Both the position numbers and the translations under genes were made by a program. Positions 7,768 to 18,966 of a stretch of DNA of 64,000 bases are shown here, in pieces. This stretch comes from Pelagibacterium lentulum (GTDB lineage Bacteria > Pseudomonadota > Alphaproteobacteria > Rhizobiales > Devosiaceae): contig NZ_RZMW01000041.1 of NCBI RefSeq assembly GCF_003992625.1, forward strand, positions 55,276-119,275, given 5' to 3'. A model generated the notes under the pieces. The model saw only the letters and a program-made list of their open reading frames with translations, was not told the DNA's origin and did no database searches. Position 1 is the first letter of the stretch. Each line of letters starts with the position of its first letter.

Positions 7768-8313
7768 TCATTTCGGCTTCTCAAGACTTTGACGCAGCGC
7801 ATCCGAGACTGGCACCGTGGATTGTCGCCGCTCCTCAGCATCCAGATGCTGCCTGGCAAGATCCCGTCGATCGCCGCCGATCTCGGAAACGCCACTACTG
7901 GCCTTGCTATCGAGATCGGCACGCAAGAGCGCCATGATCATTGGCCAGGTGGTGAACTTTCCGTCTCGCACTCGGTCTGTCAGCCTGCGCAGATAACCGC
8001 CGGCATCGTTGATCTGCGCGCCTTTCTGGTAAATCGCAGCCAGAGTGATCGCCGCTTGCCGCTCTCCCATCGCCTCTGTCGCATCACGCCATGCGCTTGG
8101 ATTGATGCCCAACATCGGTGGTGCTATTTCTGCCGCGGCCAGGAAATCACGCCAATGCCGGACTTCTCTACCAGCGGCCAGGTCTTTCAGTCCGGGACAC
8201 GCATCGAGAACAATCCCCAAAGGCAAATCTCTTTGCGACAAGCTCCTGATGTCGCCGTTTTCCTCATCGCTGCCGCTCGCTTCATATATATTTCTGGAGC
8301 CGTTTTGTCGGGT
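7768..8313 (-). pseudogene. repC: Truncated plasmid replication initiator RepC (C-terminal part)
   Basis: The region from about 8241 to 7768 encodes LPLGIVLDACPGLKDLA, then VRHWRDFLAAAEIAPPMLGI, SAWRDATEAMGE, and GGYLRRLTDRVRDG with PMIMALLRADL. This is the C-terminal domain of RepC, the initiator of repABC plasmids, normally about 400 residues. The open frame runs without an obvious start into the 3' end of fucU, so the DNA-binding N-terminal half, the embedded oriV and repA/repB are all missing. A TTG at 8241 is the only nearby start and has no convincing SD. The breakpoint coincides with the fucU stop codon at 8316-8318. Confidence 0.75.
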
Positions 8314-8315
8314 TT

Positions 8316-8771
8316 TTATTCTCCGGGCAGCGTCTCGTTGGGATCGATCACACCCTTGCGGATGGCAAAGCAGCCATAAAACCGCCGTTCCTGGGTCTGG
8401 ATAATTGCGAAGGCCTTTTTGGCGCGTTCGTAAAACGCGAAGCGCTCGACACCCATCATTGTAACGCCGCCCGGCTCGGTGACGTCGAGAACCTCACGTT
8501 GAACTTCGGTGATTTCCTCGGGCTTACCCACCACCTCCATGCGCGCCAGCGCATCATCGACAAAAGTGTCGACGGGCATGACCGAAAGCACGGCCTTGAC
8601 GGCACGCGCCGTGCCGCAACCTATGCGGATGGGACGACCAAAGATCGTGCCGCGTGCCATGGTTTCGGCGGGGAAGTTGGCATCGGCAATGATGAGATCA
8701 TCGCCATGGCCCATTGCACGCAGGACATAAAGCGCGTCCGCATCGAGAACCGGATCGAGACCCTTGAGCAT
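8316..8771 (-). CDS. fucU: RbsD/FucU family sugar mutarotase
   Basis: A 151-residue protein with the MGHGDDLIIADANFPA signature (20-35) of the RbsD/FucU family, including the conserved His22 and Asp30, and the C-terminal YERAKKAF...YGCFAIRKGVI segment. The family interconverts alpha and beta anomers of fucose or ribose; the sequence fits FucU better than RbsD. ATG 8771 is chosen over an upstream in-frame ATG because an AGGAG SD sits 8 nt before it. It starts 11 bp after the FAH-family gene and is presumably co-transcribed with it. Its 3' end abuts the repC remnant. Confidence 0.85.
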   Translation of the reverse strand: MLKGLDPVLDADALYVLRAMGHGDDLIIADANFPAETMARGTIFGRPIRIGCGTARAVKAVLSVMPVDTFVDDALARMEVVGKPEEITEVQREVLDVTEPGGVTMMGVERFAFYERAKKAFAIIQTQERRFYGCFAIRKGVIDPNETLPGE

Positions 8772-8782
8772 ATCTTTTTCTC

Positions 8783-9937
8783 CTAGAGAAGTCCGGCCTT
8801 GGCCAGATCCCGCATCAAATGGCTGGCACCATAGGACCAGGGCGCACATTGGGTGGAAAGCTGTACGCGGTTCTTGAGCGTACCGAGCGCCGGAGTGGAG
8901 ATCGCCACCACATCGCCAAGTTTGTGGGTGAAGCCGCCGCCTTTGGTATCGCGGTCCTTGATGGGTGCGAACATGGTGCCGAGATAGAGCACGAAGCCAT
9001 CCGGATATTGATGATGGCTGCCTACGGTTGCCGCAACGAGCTTTTCAGGCGGCCGGGAGATTTCGCTCATGGAGCTGGCACCGTCGAGCACAAAGCCGTC
9101 TTCGCCTGTGACTGTCATCGTCAGTTCAAGCGCCTTGACATCATCGAGACCGAAACCGGAATCGAAAAGGCGAATGAAGGGACCGAGTGCAGCGGATGCA
9201 TTATTGTCCTTGGCCTTGCCCAAGAGCAGGGCCGAACGGCCCTCGACATCGCGCAGATTGACGTCATTGCCCAGAGTGGCACCGACAATTTCCCCTTTCG
9301 AGGAAACAATAAGAGCCACTTCCGGCTCGGGATTGTTCCATTTGGAAACCGGGTGCAGACCAACATCGGCACCGAAGCCGACGCTCGCCATGGGCTGGCA
9401 TTTGGTGAAAATCTCCGCATCCGGGCCGATACCGACTTCGAGATATTGCGACCAGACGCCTTTTTCGATCAGCGCCTTTTTCACCTCCATTGCCGCGTCC
9501 GAACCCGGCTCGATCTGAGACAGATCGGCGCCGACAAGCGCGGTGATTTCATTGCGCAGGTCCGCCGCCTTGGAAGGGTCTCCGGCGGCCTGCTCCTCGA
9601 TCACGCGTTCGAGCAGGCTGACAACAAAGGTGACGCCCGAGGCCTTTACTGCCTGAAGATCGACCGGAGAGAGCAGATAAGGCCTTGAACCGTCGCGCGC
9701 ACCGTTCCAGCTTTCATCGAGAATATCGGACAATGGACCAATGTGACGACCCTTTATGCTTTCAACATAGGCTGCCGGATTGCCCAGTTCGCAGATATCG
9801 CGCGAGGTTGGCGCGTCGGCTGTGGTGATGTCGAAAATTTTCCTGTCGCGAACGGTGACGAGCCGCGGGTGGGTGCATCCGGGAATAAATGCCCGCCCCA
9901 ACAAAACACCTTCCGATGGCACCAGATCTTCTGTCAT
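8783..9937 (-). CDS. FAH-family sugar-acid dehydratase/hydrolase
   Basis: A 384-residue protein of the fumarylacetoacetate hydrolase superfamily, in the long subgroup that includes 2-keto-3-deoxy-pentonate/fuconate dehydratases. Features are the VEVGIGPDAEIFTK-like stretch, the metal-site segment NNPEPEVALIVSSKGEIVGA, and GNDVNLRDVEGR. Such enzymes act on 2-keto-3-deoxy sugar acids in non-phosphorylative pentose or fucose oxidation and bind Mg2+ through acidic residues. The adjacent fucU suggests L-fucose, L-rhamnose or pentose acid catabolism, though no dehydrogenase, lactonase or transporter for it is in the window. The exact substrate is not deducible. Confidence 0.78.
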   Translation of the reverse strand: MTEDLVPSEGVLLGRAFIPGCTHPRLVTVRDRKIFDITTADAPTSRDICELGNPAAYVESIKGRHIGPLSDILDESWNGARDGSRPYLLSPVDLQAVKASGVTFVVSLLERVIEEQAAGDPSKAADLRNEITALVGADLSQIEPGSDAAMEVKKALIEKGVWSQYLEVGIGPDAEIFTKCQPMASVGFGADVGLHPVSKWNNPEPEVALIVSSKGEIVGATLGNDVNLRDVEGRSALLLGKAKDNNASAALGPFIRLFDSGFGLDDVKALELTMTVTGEDGFVLDGASSMSEISRPPEKLVAATVGSHHQYPDGFVLYLGTMFAPIKDRDTKGGGFTHKLGDVVAISTPALGTLKNRVQLSTQCAPWSYGASHLMRDLAKAGLL

Positions 9938-10083
9938 AGCTGTCCTCCAAACTGGCCGTGTTGGATCACGCAGCCTTTGTTGCTGTCAAGCATGTTAGTT
10001 CCGCACCTACTTGCGCTGCCCATCGCAAGCCGATACCCATGCGGCCGGAGACTGTTGCGCGAGCTTGGGGAAAAGCACCTGAC

Positions 10084-10527
10084 ATGAACAAGACGATTTT
10101 TGTGCTGAATGGGCCGAATCTCAACCTTCTTGGCGTCCGCCAGCCGCATATTTACGGGTACGACACGCTCGATGACGTGAAAAAGGGCTGCGCCGAAGTG
10201 GCAAGCGAATTCGGGCTGGACGTCCGGCTCGAGCAGAGCAATTGGGAAGGCCAGCTCATCGACTGGATTCATGAGGCGCGGACGACTGCCTGCGGCATCA
10301 TTATCAATCCGGCCGCCTTTACCCATACATCGGTTGCCATTCGCGACGCGCTGGCAACATGCGAAATGCCGCTATTTGAAGTGCATATTTCAAACGTGCA
10401 TGCGCGCGAGGCCTTCCGGCACCATTCCTATGTGTCCGATATCGCCACCGGCGTTATCGCGGGTTTCGGGGTCGAGGGCTATGTGCTGGCGACGCGGCGG
10501 CTTTGTGGGCTTGTGACTAAGCCATAA
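10084..10527 (+). CDS. aroQ: Type II 3-dehydroquinate dehydratase
   Basis: A 147-residue type II dehydroquinase, the third enzyme of the shikimate pathway, cytosolic and dodecameric in characterised members. The active-site [17 protein letters not shown] stretch (9-25) carries the catalytic Tyr (Y24 or Y25 in family numbering). [16 protein letters not shown] and [17 protein letters not shown] supply the catalytic His and the substrate-binding residues. ATG 10084 is preferred because it gives the family length, with GGGGA 12 nt upstream. It is divergent from the FAH gene. This type is usually followed by accBC in Alphaproteobacteria; here it stands alone, so it may be a second, catabolic (quinate) copy. 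Confidence 0.9.
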   Translation: MNKTIFVLNGPNLNLLGVRQPHIYGYDTLDDVKKGCAEVASEFGLDVRLEQSNWEGQLIDWIHEARTTACGIIINPAAFTHTSVAIRDALATCEMPLFEVHISNVHAREAFRHHSYVSDIATGVIAGFGVEGYVLATRRLCGLVTKP

Positions 10528-10560
10528 GCTCTGCTCGCCTCACTTCATGCATGGCGCGAT

Positions 10561-10998
10561 CTAAAAGTTCTTCATGCGCAGATGCGGGATGCCCGCGTCC
10601 ATGAAAATCTCGCCATAAGCGTTGAACCCCAGCCGCTCGTAAAAGCCGGTCTTGTCGGCCTGACTTTCCAGATAGCAACGGGGTTGGCCCTGATCCTTGG
10701 CATGGTCGATTGCGAACCGGATCAGTTGCGCGCCGATATTTTTGCCCCGATGAGACCGGGCAACGGCGACCCGACCGATCTTGGCATAGTCACTTTTCCA
10801 GAGAATGCGCAGAACGGCAACCACCGCACCATCGGCAATGCCAACAATGTGGGTGGCAGTCAAATCGTCGGCGTCATGCTCCAACTCTTCGGGCACGTTC
10901 TGCTCAAGAATGAAAACCTCGCGACGCAATGCAAATCCGAGATTGCATAGCGGGGAAAATACGGGCACAGGCAGGAGTGTGAGCGGCGATGTGATCAT
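10561..10998 (-). CDS. GNAT family N-acetyltransferase
   Basis: A 145-residue acetyltransferase. IGRVAVARSHRGKNIGAQLI (73-92) is the acetyl-CoA pyrophosphate-binding motif A (R/Q-x-x-G-x-G/A, here RGKNIGAQ). The C-terminal ADKTGFYERLGFNAYGEIFMDAGIPHLRM is motif B as seen in the ElaA/YjcF-like subgroup. Position 24 onwards, ALRREVFILEQNVPEELEHD, is the substrate-loop sequence common in that subgroup. The substrate is unknown. It is convergent with aroQ and divergent from the BCCT transporter across about 200 bp. Confidence 0.85.
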   Translation of the reverse strand: MITSPLTLLPVPVFSPLCNLGFALRREVFILEQNVPEELEHDADDLTATHIVGIADGAVVAVLRILWKSDYAKIGRVAVARSHRGKNIGAQLIRFAIDHAKDQGQPRCYLESQADKTGFYERLGFNAYGEIFMDAGIPHLRMKNF

Positions 10999-11201
10999 GA
11001 ACCGTATCTACTGCGGCATGGCAGTCTTGGCCAGAGTGATTGCATCGATCTCCCACAATGGTTGTATCGCTGCTCACGACTACTACCATAAGCACGATTG
11101 AGACCCGAAAACGTGCTGCACAAAGCTGGGCGTCGTTATGTTTGGAGCCCGCTTTGCCCGCATCCTGTTTGCGGGACGGGTTTGAACGACAGGGGGCATT
11201 C

Positions 11202-13202
<2,001 letters not shown>

Positions 13203-13206
13203 ACAG

Positions 13207-13238
13207 AAAAAAGCCCGGAGGTTTTCCGGGCTTTTTTT
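13207..13238. terminator. Bidirectional rho-independent terminator
   Basis: A 9-bp GC-rich stem (AGCCCGGAg/tCCGGGCT) with a 4-nt loop is flanked by an A-run on the left and a T-run on the right. It can therefore stop both the rightward BCCT gene and the leftward edd operon that converge here. Confidence 0.9.
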
Positions 13239-13259
13239 GGTTCATCCATGCTGGCGCAA

Positions 13260-15074
13260 TCAGGCAAAAACGCTGGCGCCGCGATCGGCAGTGCCGACAA
13301 GGCGGCGGAACCCGGCGAACAGTTCGCGCCCCATGCCGAAATGCTCATGCTCGAGATTTTCCGTGGCCGGGGTGCGGGCAAGAAATGCGTGTTCGTCGCC
13401 AAGATAGGTGAGCGTGCCCGCTTCGGCATCGAGCCGGAGCAAGTCCCCTTCCCGGATTTTGGCAATCGGGCCACCATCGGCGGCCTCGGGGGTCATATGA
13501 ATTGCCGCAGGCACCTTGCCCGATGCACCTGACATCCGACCATCGGTTACCATTGCAACCTTGATCCCGCGATCCTGCAGGATACCGAGGGTCGGGGTCA
13601 GCTTGTGCAATTCAGGCATACCAACAGCCTTGGGCCCTTGGAAGCGGATGACCGCAATAAAATCATCCGTCAACTCGCCGGCCTTGAAGGCATCGATCAG
13701 CCCTTGCTGGGTGTGGAACACCTTCGCTGGGGCCTCCACAACACGGTTTTCCGGCTTAACCGCCGAAATCTTGATAACCGATTTTCCGAGATTGCCCGAC
13801 AGCAGCTTGAGCCCACCATTTGACGCAAAAGGTTCGCTGGCCTTGGTCAGCACCTTGGGCTGGCCGCTTTCCTTTGGCGCTGGCTCAAAGGTCAACTCGT
13901 CGTCGATATAACGCGGCTCCTTGGTATAGGCCTCCAGCCCCTTGCCCCAGACGGTTGAAACATCCTCGTGCAGATAGCCTGCATCGAGCAGTTCGCGGAT
14001 TAAAAAGCCCATGCCGCCAGCGGCGTGGAAATGGTTCACATCGGCCAATCCGTTTGGATAAACACGGGCCAGAAGCGGCACGACATCGGAAAGCGCCGAC
14101 ATGTCATCCCATGTGATGTGAATGCCGGCGGCGGCCGCCATAGCGACCAAATGCATTGTATGATTTGTCGAGCCGCCAGTTGTCAGCAGGCCAACAAGAC
14201 CATTCACAATCGCCTTTTCATCGATGATATGGCCGACCGGGGTATATTCATTGCCCTGCGCGGTAATCGCCAGTGCGCGCTTTGTGGCTGCGCGCGTCAG
14301 CGCATCACGCAGGGGCGTGCCTGGATTGACAAAACTGGCGCCAGGCAGATGCAGGCCCATGATTTCCATCAGCATCTGGTTGGAATTGGCCGTACCATAA
14401 AAGGTGCAGGTGCCGGGGCCGTGATAGGATTTGCTCTCGGCTTCGAGCAATTCGGCCCGGCCCACCTTGCCTTCCATGAACAATTGGCGCACGCGCGCCT
14501 TTTCGTCATTGGGCAGGCCAGTCGTCATGGGGCCGGCCGGTATGAAAACGGCCGGCAAGTGCCCGAAGGTCAGCGAAGCGATCAAAAGGCCCGGTACGAT
14601 CTTGTCGCATATGCCTAGAAATACAGCAGCGTCGAACATGTTGTGCGACAGACCGACCGCAGCGGCCATGGCAATCACATCTCGGGAAAAGAGCGAGAGA
14701 TCCATGCCGGTCTGGCCCTGGGTGACGCCATCACACATTGCGGGCACGCCCCCTGCAACCTGAGCCACAGCACCAATTTCCAACGCGGTCTGCTTGATGA
14801 GCGCCGGATAAGTCTCATAGGGCTGATGGGCCGAGAGCATATCGTTGTATGAGGTGATGATGCCCAGATTGAGCGCCTGATCTCCCGCCAGTGCTGCCTT
14901 GTCATGAGGCGAACACGCCGCGAAGCCATGCGCAAGGTTGCCGCATGAAAGGGCGGTGCGATGCACACCCTGTGCATGAGCTTTGTCCAGCCGGTCGAGA
15001 TAATTGCGTCGAGAGATTTCCGACCTGGCTGCGATGCGGTCGGTCACGTCCTTGATGGCAGTCTTGACGGTCAT
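13260..15074 (-). CDS. edd: 6-phosphogluconate dehydratase (Entner-Doudoroff)
   Basis: A 604-residue IlvD/Edd-family dehydratase converting 6-phosphogluconate to 2-keto-3-deoxy-6-phosphogluconate. The iron-sulfur ligand regions [40 protein letters not shown] and [20 protein letters not shown] are in place, followed by [15 protein letters not shown]. The length equals that of characterised Edd rather than the shorter IlvD. It is the last gene of kinase-zwf-pgl-edd, 56 bp after pgl, and ends at a shared terminator. The KDPG aldolase (eda) is not in the window. Confidence 0.95.
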   Translation of the reverse strand: MTVKTAIKDVTDRIAARSEISRRNYLDRLDKAHAQGVHRTALSCGNLAHGFAACSPHDKAALAGDQALNLGIITSYNDMLSAHQPYETYPALIKQTALEIGAVAQVAGGVPAMCDGVTQGQTGMDLSLFSRDVIAMAAAVGLSHNMFDAAVFLGICDKIVPGLLIASLTFGHLPAVFIPAGPMTTGLPNDEKARVRQLFMEGKVGRAELLEAESKSYHGPGTCTFYGTANSNQMLMEIMGLHLPGASFVNPGTPLRDALTRAATKRALAITAQGNEYTPVGHIIDEKAIVNGLVGLLTTGGSTNHTMHLVAMAAAAGIHITWDDMSALSDVVPLLARVYPNGLADVNHFHAAGGMGFLIRELLDAGYLHEDVSTVWGKGLEAYTKEPRYIDDELTFEPAPKESGQPKVLTKASEPFASNGGLKLLSGNLGKSVIKISAVKPENRVVEAPAKVFHTQQGLIDAFKAGELTDDFIAVIRFQGPKAVGMPELHKLTPTLGILQDRGIKVAMVTDGRMSGASGKVPAAIHMTPEAADGGPIAKIREGDLLRLDAEAGTLTYLGDEHAFLARTPATENLEHEHFGMGRELFAGFRRLVGTADRGASVFA

Positions 15075-15130
15075 GGTCGGCCTCCTGTTGCGAGGATGAG
15101 TGGAGGTTTACCTGAAATATTGGAAGGAGT

Positions 15131-15829
15131 TCAGGGACACCAGTAAAGCGATAGCGGTTTTACAGTCTGAGAAAGTATGGCCCGCACCGGCATGGTTTCC
15201 ACCGGGCCGGTTTCAAGGGCCTTGTCGAGCACTTCGGCTTTTTCGGCCCCTTCGATATGAAGATAAAGCGCGCGGGTATTGAGAAGATTGGGCAGGGTAA
15301 AGGTGACGCGCGGTTCACCTGCTCCGGGCGCTTCGATTGCAAGGGTCGGCCCCTCGTCTGTCAGCGCCTGGGTAAGCGCATCTCCACCGGGGAAAAACGA
15401 CGCGGTATGCCCATCATTGCCCATGCCAAGGATTACAGCATCGAAGGGTGCCGGAACGGCACCAACGGCGCTGTTGGTCTTGGCAATCTGTTCGAGGGTT
15501 GGCAAATCGCCGCCCGACCACAGCGGGACAAATTTCGCAGCGCTCGCCGGGCCCTGCAGAAGGTTCTGCTTGACCAACCGGGCATTGGAGCGATCCGAGT
15601 CTTCATCGACCCAACGCTCGTCGACAAGTGTGACCGTTACATTTTTCCAATCCACGTCATCGCGAGCGGCAAGCATCTCGAAAAAGCGCTTGGGCGTCGA
15701 ACCGCCCGAGACCGCAAGCGAAGCAGCGCCGCGCTCTTCCAAACCGGCATTGAGGTTTTCAACCACTGCATCGGCCAAAGCCTCCGCGAGTTGGTCCTTG
15801 GAGGAAAATACGTTGCGTTCTATGCTCAT
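15131..15829 (-). CDS. pgl: 6-phosphogluconolactonase
   Basis: A 232-residue DevB-type lactonase hydrolysing 6-phosphogluconolactone. AVSGGSTPKRFFEMLA near residue 40 and VTLVDERWVDEDSDRSNARL near residue 65 are the family's phosphate-binding and active-site segments, and DAVILGMGNDGHTASFFPG follows. The ATG at 15829 forms a TGATG junction with the zwf stop, so translation is coupled; a TTG one codon upstream is less likely. Functionally it sits between Zwf and Edd in the operon. Confidence 0.93.
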   Translation of the reverse strand: MSIERNVFSSKDQLAEALADAVVENLNAGLEERGAASLAVSGGSTPKRFFEMLAARDDVDWKNVTVTLVDERWVDEDSDRSNARLVKQNLLQGPASAAKFVPLWSGGDLPTLEQIAKTNSAVGAVPAPFDAVILGMGNDGHTASFFPGGDALTQALTDEGPTLAIEAPGAGEPRVTFTLPNLLNTRALYLHIEGAEKAEVLDKALETGPVETMPVRAILSQTVKPLSLYWCP

Positions 15830-17310
15830 CAATCGTCCCCTTCGTGCCAGGTGCGACCATCGCGTTCAATGAGGGCGACTGAGGCGGTTGGGCCCCATGT
15901 GCCAGCCGTATAGGCTTGCGGAGCATCCGAGGCATTGTCCCAGGCATTGCGGATCGGATCGACCCATTTCCATGCCTCTTCCAACTCGTCACGACGCATG
16001 AACAAAGTCTGGTTGCCGCGAACGACGTCCAGCAGAAGCCGTTCATAGGCTTCGGGCGTCCTCTCGGAGAAGGTTTCGGCAAACGAGAGGTTCAATGGAA
16101 CCTCGCGCAGGCGCATGCCGCCCGGACCTGGGTCCTTGATCATCAGGAAGAGTTTGACGCCTTCATCGGGTTGCAGCCGGATAACGAGCTTGTTGGGCTT
16201 GGGCGCACCTTCGGCGTGATCGAAGATCGAGTGCGGAATGGCGCGGAACTGGATGACGATTTCCGACACTCTTGTTGCAAGCCGCTTGCCGGTGCGCAGA
16301 TAGAAGGGCACACCCGCCCAGCGCCAGTTTTCCACCTCGGCCTTTATGGCAACGAAAGTTTCGGTTTTTGAGCCTTTCTTGTCGTCGGGCAATTCATCCT
16401 GATAGGAGGCAACAGAGCCTCCATTGACCGCTCCGCCGCGATATTGACCGCGCACAGTCATGCGCGAAACGGCGTCGCCGGTGATCGGCTTTAGCGACCG
16501 CAGGACCTTGAGCTTTTCATCGCGCAAGGCGTTGGCATCGTCAGACGCGGGCGGCTCCATTGCGACCAGGCACAAAAGCTGCATCAGATGGTTCTGGACC
16601 ATATCGCGCAGCGCTCCGGATTCATCGTAATAGCCGCGGGTGCCTGCCCCTACTTCCTCCGCCACGGTTATCTGCACGTGGTCGATATGAGCAGCATCCC
16701 AGATCGGCTCGAAAAGAACATTGCCAAAACGTAGGGCCAGAAGATTTTGTACCGTTTCCTTACCGAGATAGTGGTCGATGCGGTAAACCTGATCTTCGGC
16801 AAAGACTTCGGAAATCGAGTCATTGATTTCCATCGACGATTCAAGATCATTGCCCAGCGGCTTTTCCACCACAACGCGAGCATCGCGCCGCCAGTATCCC
16901 TTTTCATCGAGATAGGCGCAGATGGGACCGAAAAGCGACGGCGCGACAGCGAGATAAAAAGCACGCACAATTTCAGGGTCAGAGCGCAACTTGGAATCGA
17001 GATCGGCCCAACCGGACTTATCGGTTACATCATTGGCGAGATAGGAAAAACACGAGACGAATTTGTCGATCGTCTTTTTATCCTGATAGTCCTTTTGGAC
17101 AAACTCGGTCACGGCTTCACGGGCAAATTTCTGGAAATCTGCGTCATTCAGCTTGGTGCGCGATACCCCGATGATATGGGAGCGCTCGTCGAACTGGCCA
17201 TCGAGAAACCGGTGATAGAGCGCGGGGATCAGCTTGCGCTTGGTCAGGTCGCCAGTTGCGCCAAAGACAACATAGTCAAACGGCTGTACGGGGATGATGC
17301 GGGCAGACAA
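15829..17310 (-). CDS. zwf: Glucose-6-phosphate 1-dehydrogenase
   Basis: A 493-residue G6PDH, the NADP-reducing entry to the Entner-Doudoroff and pentose phosphate routes. The nucleotide-binding GATGDLTKRKLIPALYHR lies at residues 18-35 and the active-site RIDHYLGKETVQN at about 177-189, and EKPLGND precedes it. The start is TTG at 17310 with a GGAGG SD 8 nt upstream. It begins 31 bp after the upstream sugar kinase and overlaps pgl by one base. Confidence 0.95.
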   Translation of the reverse strand: MSARIIPVQPFDYVVFGATGDLTKRKLIPALYHRFLDGQFDERSHIIGVSRTKLNDADFQKFAREAVTEFVQKDYQDKKTIDKFVSCFSYLANDVTDKSGWADLDSKLRSDPEIVRAFYLAVAPSLFGPICAYLDEKGYWRRDARVVVEKPLGNDLESSMEINDSISEVFAEDQVYRIDHYLGKETVQNLLALRFGNVLFEPIWDAAHIDHVQITVAEEVGAGTRGYYDESGALRDMVQNHLMQLLCLVAMEPPASDDANALRDEKLKVLRSLKPITGDAVSRMTVRGQYRGGAVNGGSVASYQDELPDDKKGSKTETFVAIKAEVENWRWAGVPFYLRTGKRLATRVSEIVIQFRAIPHSIFDHAEGAPKPNKLVIRLQPDEGVKLFLMIKDPGPGGMRLREVPLNLSFAETFSERTPEAYERLLLDVVRGNQTLFMRRDELEEAWKWVDPIRNAWDNASDAPQAYTAGTWGPTASVALIERDGRTWHEGDD

Positions 17311-17341
17311 GGGCTAGCCTCCGAAGCTCAAGATGAGAAAT

Positions 17342-18211
17342 TCACTGGTTCTGCCGGGCCAGAATTATGGCACCGTGCAGTGGTTCAGAGCGGGGCAGAC
17401 AAACATAATCGCCATGGCGGATTTCCAGAAGCGGCATAAGCCGCTGACCAAATCCGCCCACGATTGCCAATTTATCCGCACCGCAGGACTTAAAGTAGCT
17501 CACATAGCGATCGATATAACCAAGCTCGATTTCCATAAGCTCGGCGGCGACCGGATCGCCCTTTTCAAAATATTCGATAAACATGGGCATTAGCGCACCG
17601 TAATCGGCAGGCTGGCGTCCCGAAAAACTCCAGTCCATCACAGCATCGAGCGATCCGCCGAGCTTTTCAATGACCGCCTCGGTAAGCGGCGAGCCTTCAA
17701 CAAGACCATCGGTGGCTTCAACGGCATAGCGCACCAGTTTGCGGCCCAGTATTGCCCCTGACATCTGATCGCCAATGTGAAAGCCCCAGCCACCGACTTG
17801 ATAACGCTCTCCCTTTACCTTGGCCAATCCGGCAGAGCCGGTCCCAACGATAATGACCGCACCATCGGCGCCTTCATGGGCGCCTGCAAGCGCTATGTCG
17901 ATGTCGTCGAAGACCTCAACTTTGGCAAAAGGCCAATCGCGCGTTGCGAACGTCTCCCGAGCCGAGGGCAAGCGCCCTCCCGCCATGCCGAAGCAGGCAA
18001 CGGCTTGAGCGGCTTGCGCATAGTCGATGCCGGCCTGCGCAAACACCTCTCGGGTGCCGTCCATAATCGAGTGATAGGCGGGATCGCCATTTTCAAGCTG
18101 GAGATTGGAACGGCCGCCGCGCGCTTCAGCCAATATGTTCATATTGGAATCGGCCAGCCGAACGCGGCAATTGGTGCCTCCCCCATCGACGCCGAGAAAA
18201 TATGTGGTCAA
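17342..18211 (-). CDS. BadF/BadG-family amino-sugar kinase (N-acetylglucosamine/glucosamine kinase-like)
   Basis: A 289-residue ATPase of the BadF/BadG/BcrA/BcrD group. FLGVDGGGTNCRVRLAD (5-21) is the phosphate-1 loop, GTGSAGLAK the phosphate-2/sugar region, and GGWGFHIGDQMSGAILGRKL the adenosine-region motif of N-acetylglucosamine kinases. It would phosphorylate glucosamine or GlcNAc in the cytosol. Its position as first gene of the zwf-pgl-edd operon suggests it feeds sugar into this route, so a glucokinase-like role is possible. The start is TTG 18211 behind CCGGAG. The 224-bp upstream region shared with cobU must hold its promoter; I could not identify a HexR-like operator there. Confidence 0.85.
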   Translation of the reverse strand: MTTYFLGVDGGGTNCRVRLADSNMNILAEARGGRSNLQLENGDPAYHSIMDGTREVFAQAGIDYAQAAQAVACFGMAGGRLPSARETFATRDWPFAKVEVFDDIDIALAGAHEGADGAVIIVGTGSAGLAKVKGERYQVGGWGFHIGDQMSGAILGRKLVRYAVEATDGLVEGSPLTEAVIEKLGGSLDAVMDWSFSGRQPADYGALMPMFIEYFEKGDPVAAELMEIELGYIDRYVSYFKSCGADKLAIVGGFGQRLMPLLEIRHGDYVCLPRSEPLHGAIILARQNQ

Positions 18212-18435
18212 GTTCGCATGCTCCGGATATCGATTTTGAGGAACGGCCTAAGACAAAAGTCGTATATGGTCAAATTCAATATGGTGGAAAGCGCTGCAAT
18301 TGTCGCCACAAGCATGCCATGCTCGCAAGGCTATCTGATTGCAGACCAGCCATGCATAAGGCTTTAGGCTTGCAGATGTGGCATATATCAAGATGCGGCG
18401 ATCAATGACTCGCCGTCATTGGAGGGGCGAAACCT

Positions 18436-18966
18436 ATGAGTCGACATGTTCTGATTTTGGGCGGCGCACGGTCAGGCAAGACTTCGCTGGCCGAACGTGT
18501 GGCAATGCGCCTGGGCAGCAGACCTGCCTATCTGGCAACCGCCGAGGCGCTTGACGATGAGATGACCGAGCGTGTCGCAGCCCATCAGCGATCACGATCC
18601 GCCCGGTTCGCAACAGTCGAGGAACCGTTGGAGCTGCCCGAAGCGCTGTTTGCGACCGCGCAACAGCACGACGTGATTCTCGTCGATTGCCTGACGCTAT
18701 GGATCACCAATCTTTTGAGCATGGAACGCGATGTTGCCGATGAGGTGGAAGTTCTGGCCGACACTTTGCAATCGATCGAATCAACGCGCGTATTGCTCGT
18801 GTCGAACGAAGTCGGGCTTGGCATCGTACCCGACAACGCCTTGGCCCGCACGTTCCGCGACCTGACAGGCTCGGCGCATCAGCGGCTGGGCGAAATCTGC
18901 AGCGACGTCTATTTCGTCGCCGCTGGCATTCCAATGGTGGTCAAGGGCAAGCCGCCGGAACTTTAG
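18436..18966 (+). CDS. cobU: Adenosylcobinamide kinase / adenosylcobinamide-phosphate guanylyltransferase
   Basis: A 176-residue bifunctional CobU/CobP enzyme that phosphorylates adenosylcobinamide and then transfers GMP to it. The P-loop GGARSGKTSLAE lies at 9-20, AAHQRSRSARF near 50 carries the His that is guanylylated in characterised enzymes, and VILVDCLTLWITNLL is the Walker B region. GGAGGGG lies just upstream of ATG 18436. Its stop codon overlaps the stop of convergent cobO. It is not preceded by a recognisable cobalamin riboswitch. Confidence 0.95.
   Translation: MSRHVLILGGARSGKTSLAERVAMRLGSRPAYLATAEALDDEMTERVAAHQRSRSARFATVEEPLELPEALFATAQQHDVILVDCLTLWITNLLSMERDVADEVEVLADTLQSIESTRVLLVSNEVGLGIVPDNALARTFRDLTGSAHQRLGEICSDVYFVAAGIPMVVKGKPPEL

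Noticed and set aside
7277-7771. 164-codon leftward frame overlapping the WGR gene
   Set aside because: The WGR frame in the same place has a clear domain and SD; this one has neither.
18212-18435. Looked for a cobalamin riboswitch before cobU and a HexR site before the sugar-kinase operon
   Set aside because: Neither the B12 box nor a TGTARTnnnACTACA-like site was found by eye.
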